Assembly: GCA_020025395.1 (NCBI GenBank)
Contig: JAHHSE010000078.1
Location: 1 to 7,039, forward strand
DNA length: 7,039 nucleotides
DNA from: Oscillospiraceae bacterium
Lineage (GTDB): Bacteria > Bacillota > Clostridia > Oscillospirales > Oscillospiraceae
Direction of reading: 5' to 3'
The notes beneath the pieces were generated by a model, which ran no database searches, was not told where the DNA came from, and was given only the letters and a program-made list of their open reading frames with translations. Shown piece by piece: positions 5,863 through 7,039 of this stretch (position 1 is its first letter; every line of letters begins with the position of its first letter). A program made the position numbers and the translations under genes.

Positions 5863-6713
5863 TGGAACTCTGGTATGCGCTGGTGGACCTCCTTCCCTTT
5901 GAGTGGGCGGAACCGGGGTCCATGTACTTCATGAAAAACGCCCTTTTGGCTGTGCTGGTCATCTCCCCCCTCTTCGGTCTTCTCTCCACCATGGTGGTGG
6001 AGAGCCGAATGTCTTTCTTCTCCGATGCGCTTGGACACTCCGCCTTTACCGGAATGGCCATCGGCGCTCTGGCAGGCTCCATCGTGGATCCGCTCTGGTG
6101 CGCCGTCTTTTTCGCCCTGGCCTTCTCCCTGCTCTTTACCTGGGTGAGCCATCGGTCCGGCATGGCAAACGATACGGTAATCGGGGTCTTCTCCTCCACC
6201 TCCGTGGCCTTGGGCATCTTCCTGGCCACCTACGGAGGACGGAGCTTTTCCAAATTCAACGCCCTTCTGGTGGGGGACATCCTCAGTGTGGAGCCAAAAA
6301 AAATACTCCTTCTGGGGGGAATTCTCGCCCTGACTGTAATTCTCTGGGTAGTGAGCTACAATCAGCTCATGTTTTCTTCCGTCCACCCCACCTTGGCTGC
6401 CAGCCGCGGCATCCAGGTCTTTTGGCAGGAGGCCCTCTTCTCCGCCGCCGTGGCTCTGGTGGTCACGGTCTCCATGACCTGGGTGGGGCTTCTGGTTATC
6501 AACTCCCTTTTGGTCCTCCCTGGAGCCGCCGCCCGAAACCTGGCCCGCAACCTTCGGCAATACCACCTCCTCTCCCTTGTGGGCGCGGTGGCTGCCGGGA
6601 TCGCCGGCCTTTTGACCTCCTATTACATCAGTGCCTCTGCCGGGGCCTGTATCACTCTTTATCTGGCGGTCTGGTTCGCTCTCACCTTCCTCCTTCGTAC
6701 GAAAAGGCTTTAA
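5862..6713 (+). CDS. znuB: Zinc-type ABC importer permease (ABC-3 family)
   Basis: This 283-residue integral membrane protein is the channel subunit of the importer and would work as a homodimer. About eight hydrophobic segments can be drawn, including roughly 26-44, 77-96, 104-123, 147-165, 190-218, 235-252 and 256-278. Family hallmarks are SDALGHSAFTGMAIG (54-68; the DALSHA-like segment), GVFSSTSVALGIF (108-120), LLVGDIL (135-141) and the LPGAAARNLA region (219-228), where related permeases have LPAATAR. Length is normal for the family. The start codon overlaps the ATPase stop (TGATG) and has a strong Shine-Dalgarno. It is the last gene of the operon: a strong terminator follows five bases after the stop, and the next gene faces the other way. 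Confidence 0.93.
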   Translation: MELWYALVDLLPFEWAEPGSMYFMKNALLAVLVISPLFGLLSTMVVESRMSFFSDALGHSAFTGMAIGALAGSIVDPLWCAVFFALAFSLLFTWVSHRSGMANDTVIGVFSSTSVALGIFLATYGGRSFSKFNALLVGDILSVEPKKILLLGGILALTVILWVVSYNQLMFSSVHPTLAASRGIQVFWQEALFSAAVALVVTVSMTWVGLLVINSLLVLPGAAARNLARNLRQYHLLSLVGAVAAGIAGLLTSYYISASAGACITLYLAVWFALTFLLRTKRL

Positions 6714-6717
6714 AGGA

Positions 6718-6756
6718 AAAAGCTGCTTTCCGATGACTCGGAAAGCAGCTTTTGCT
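6718..6756 (+). terminator. Bidirectional terminator between converging genes
   Basis: A perfect 16-bp stem pairs AAAAGCTGCTTTCCGA (6718-6733) with TCGGAAAGCAGCTTTT (6738-6753) around a TGAC loop. On the plus strand it ends in a T run that stops the importer operon. On the minus strand the A run at 6717-6721 supplies the T tract for the converging ATPase gene, whose stop codon (6756-6758) lies three bases from the stem. Confidence 0.92.
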
Positions 6757-7039
6757 TATACCTCGTTTCTCCGGCGGGCACTCCACTTCTGAAGCTCTGT
6801 GATAACGAGCATCAGCAGACAAAGGCCCAGAATCTGGAGCCACTGGATGGGGGTGGGGAGGACCACCCGGAAGGCGGTCCGCAGGGCGGGGATCACCAGA
6901 CCCATCAGCTGGAGCAGGGCGGAGATGCCCAGGCCCAGCCAGAGGAACTTATGCTCCTTGACCCGGATGCGGAAGACAGAGCTGTGTTCCGACTGGCAGC
7001 CCAGTGCGGCAAAAAGCTGGAGGAAGGCAAGGGTCCGGA
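6756..7039 (-). CDS. C-terminal end of a P-type cation (probably Ca2+) ATPase (partial)
   Basis: The last 93 residues of the protein are visible, ending RRRNEV before TAA (complement of 6756-6758). The fragment begins RTLAFLQLFAALGCQSEHSS, which aligns by eye with membrane helix M8 and the following loop of SERCA-type calcium pumps (NALNSLSENQSL). Hydrophobic segments corresponding to M9 (about 31-50) and M10 (about 64-82) follow, with a basic tail, so this is the Cation_ATPase_C region of a type II P-type ATPase. Where SERCA has the calcium-binding Glu908 in M8, this protein has Gln (visible residue 7), as PMCA pumps do; this suggests a single-site Ca2+ or other cation exporter. The phosphorylation and nucleotide-binding domains lie beyond the window. 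It converges on the importer operon and shares its terminator. Confidence 0.85.
   Translation of the reverse strand, partial: RTLAFLQLFAALGCQSEHSSVFRIRVKEHKFLWLGLGISALLQLMGLVIPALRTAFRVVLPTPIQWLQILGLCLLMLVITELQKWSARRRNEV

Overview
The window looks like chromosomal DNA of a Gram-positive, Firmicutes-type anaerobe, probably a clostridium of the Oscillospiraceae kind. The evidence is strong AGGAGG-like ribosome binding sites, two lipoproteins with lipobox signal peptides, compact rho-independent terminators, sigma-A-type promoters and coding DNA of roughly 60% GC. The taxonomic call is an inference from style and protein flavour, not from a marker gene. I found no mobile element, CRISPR array, tRNA or rRNA.

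Layout. Bases 1-240 are clearly AT-richer (about 37% GC by hand count). They hold the start of a minus-strand gene for a small acidic protein, cut by the window edge. Just upstream of it on the same strand lies a decayed-looking reading frame whose membrane helix is interrupted by an in-frame TGA. A 260-base intergenic stretch follows, carrying a plus-strand promoter. Then come a lipoprotein with three tandem W-containing beta units (806-1717), its terminator, an aconitase-superfamily hydratase (1851-4061) with its own promoter and terminator, and a three-gene zinc-type ABC importer operon (substrate-binding lipoprotein, ATPase, permease; 4211-6713). A bidirectional terminator separates this operon from the 3' end of a convergent P-type cation ATPase (6756-7039, minus strand), which runs off the right edge.

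How the genes work together. The importer is a self-contained unit. The lipoprotein captures metal outside the membrane through three His and one Asp. The permease carries it across, and the ATPase, translationally coupled to both neighbours by stop/start overlaps, powers transport. The convergent ATPase is probably a calcium or other cation exporter of the PMCA/PMR1 style. The hydratase is transcribed alone. It keeps the cluster cysteines and active-site Arg/Ser positions of aconitase, but its substrate cannot be read from the sequence.

I do not see a clearly new multi-gene system here. The points most worth a second look are the aconitase-like hydratase of unassigned function, the cysteine cluster at the N-terminus of the importer ATPase, the TGA-interrupted membrane ORF, and the leader hairpin that could hide the lipoprotein's ribosome binding site.
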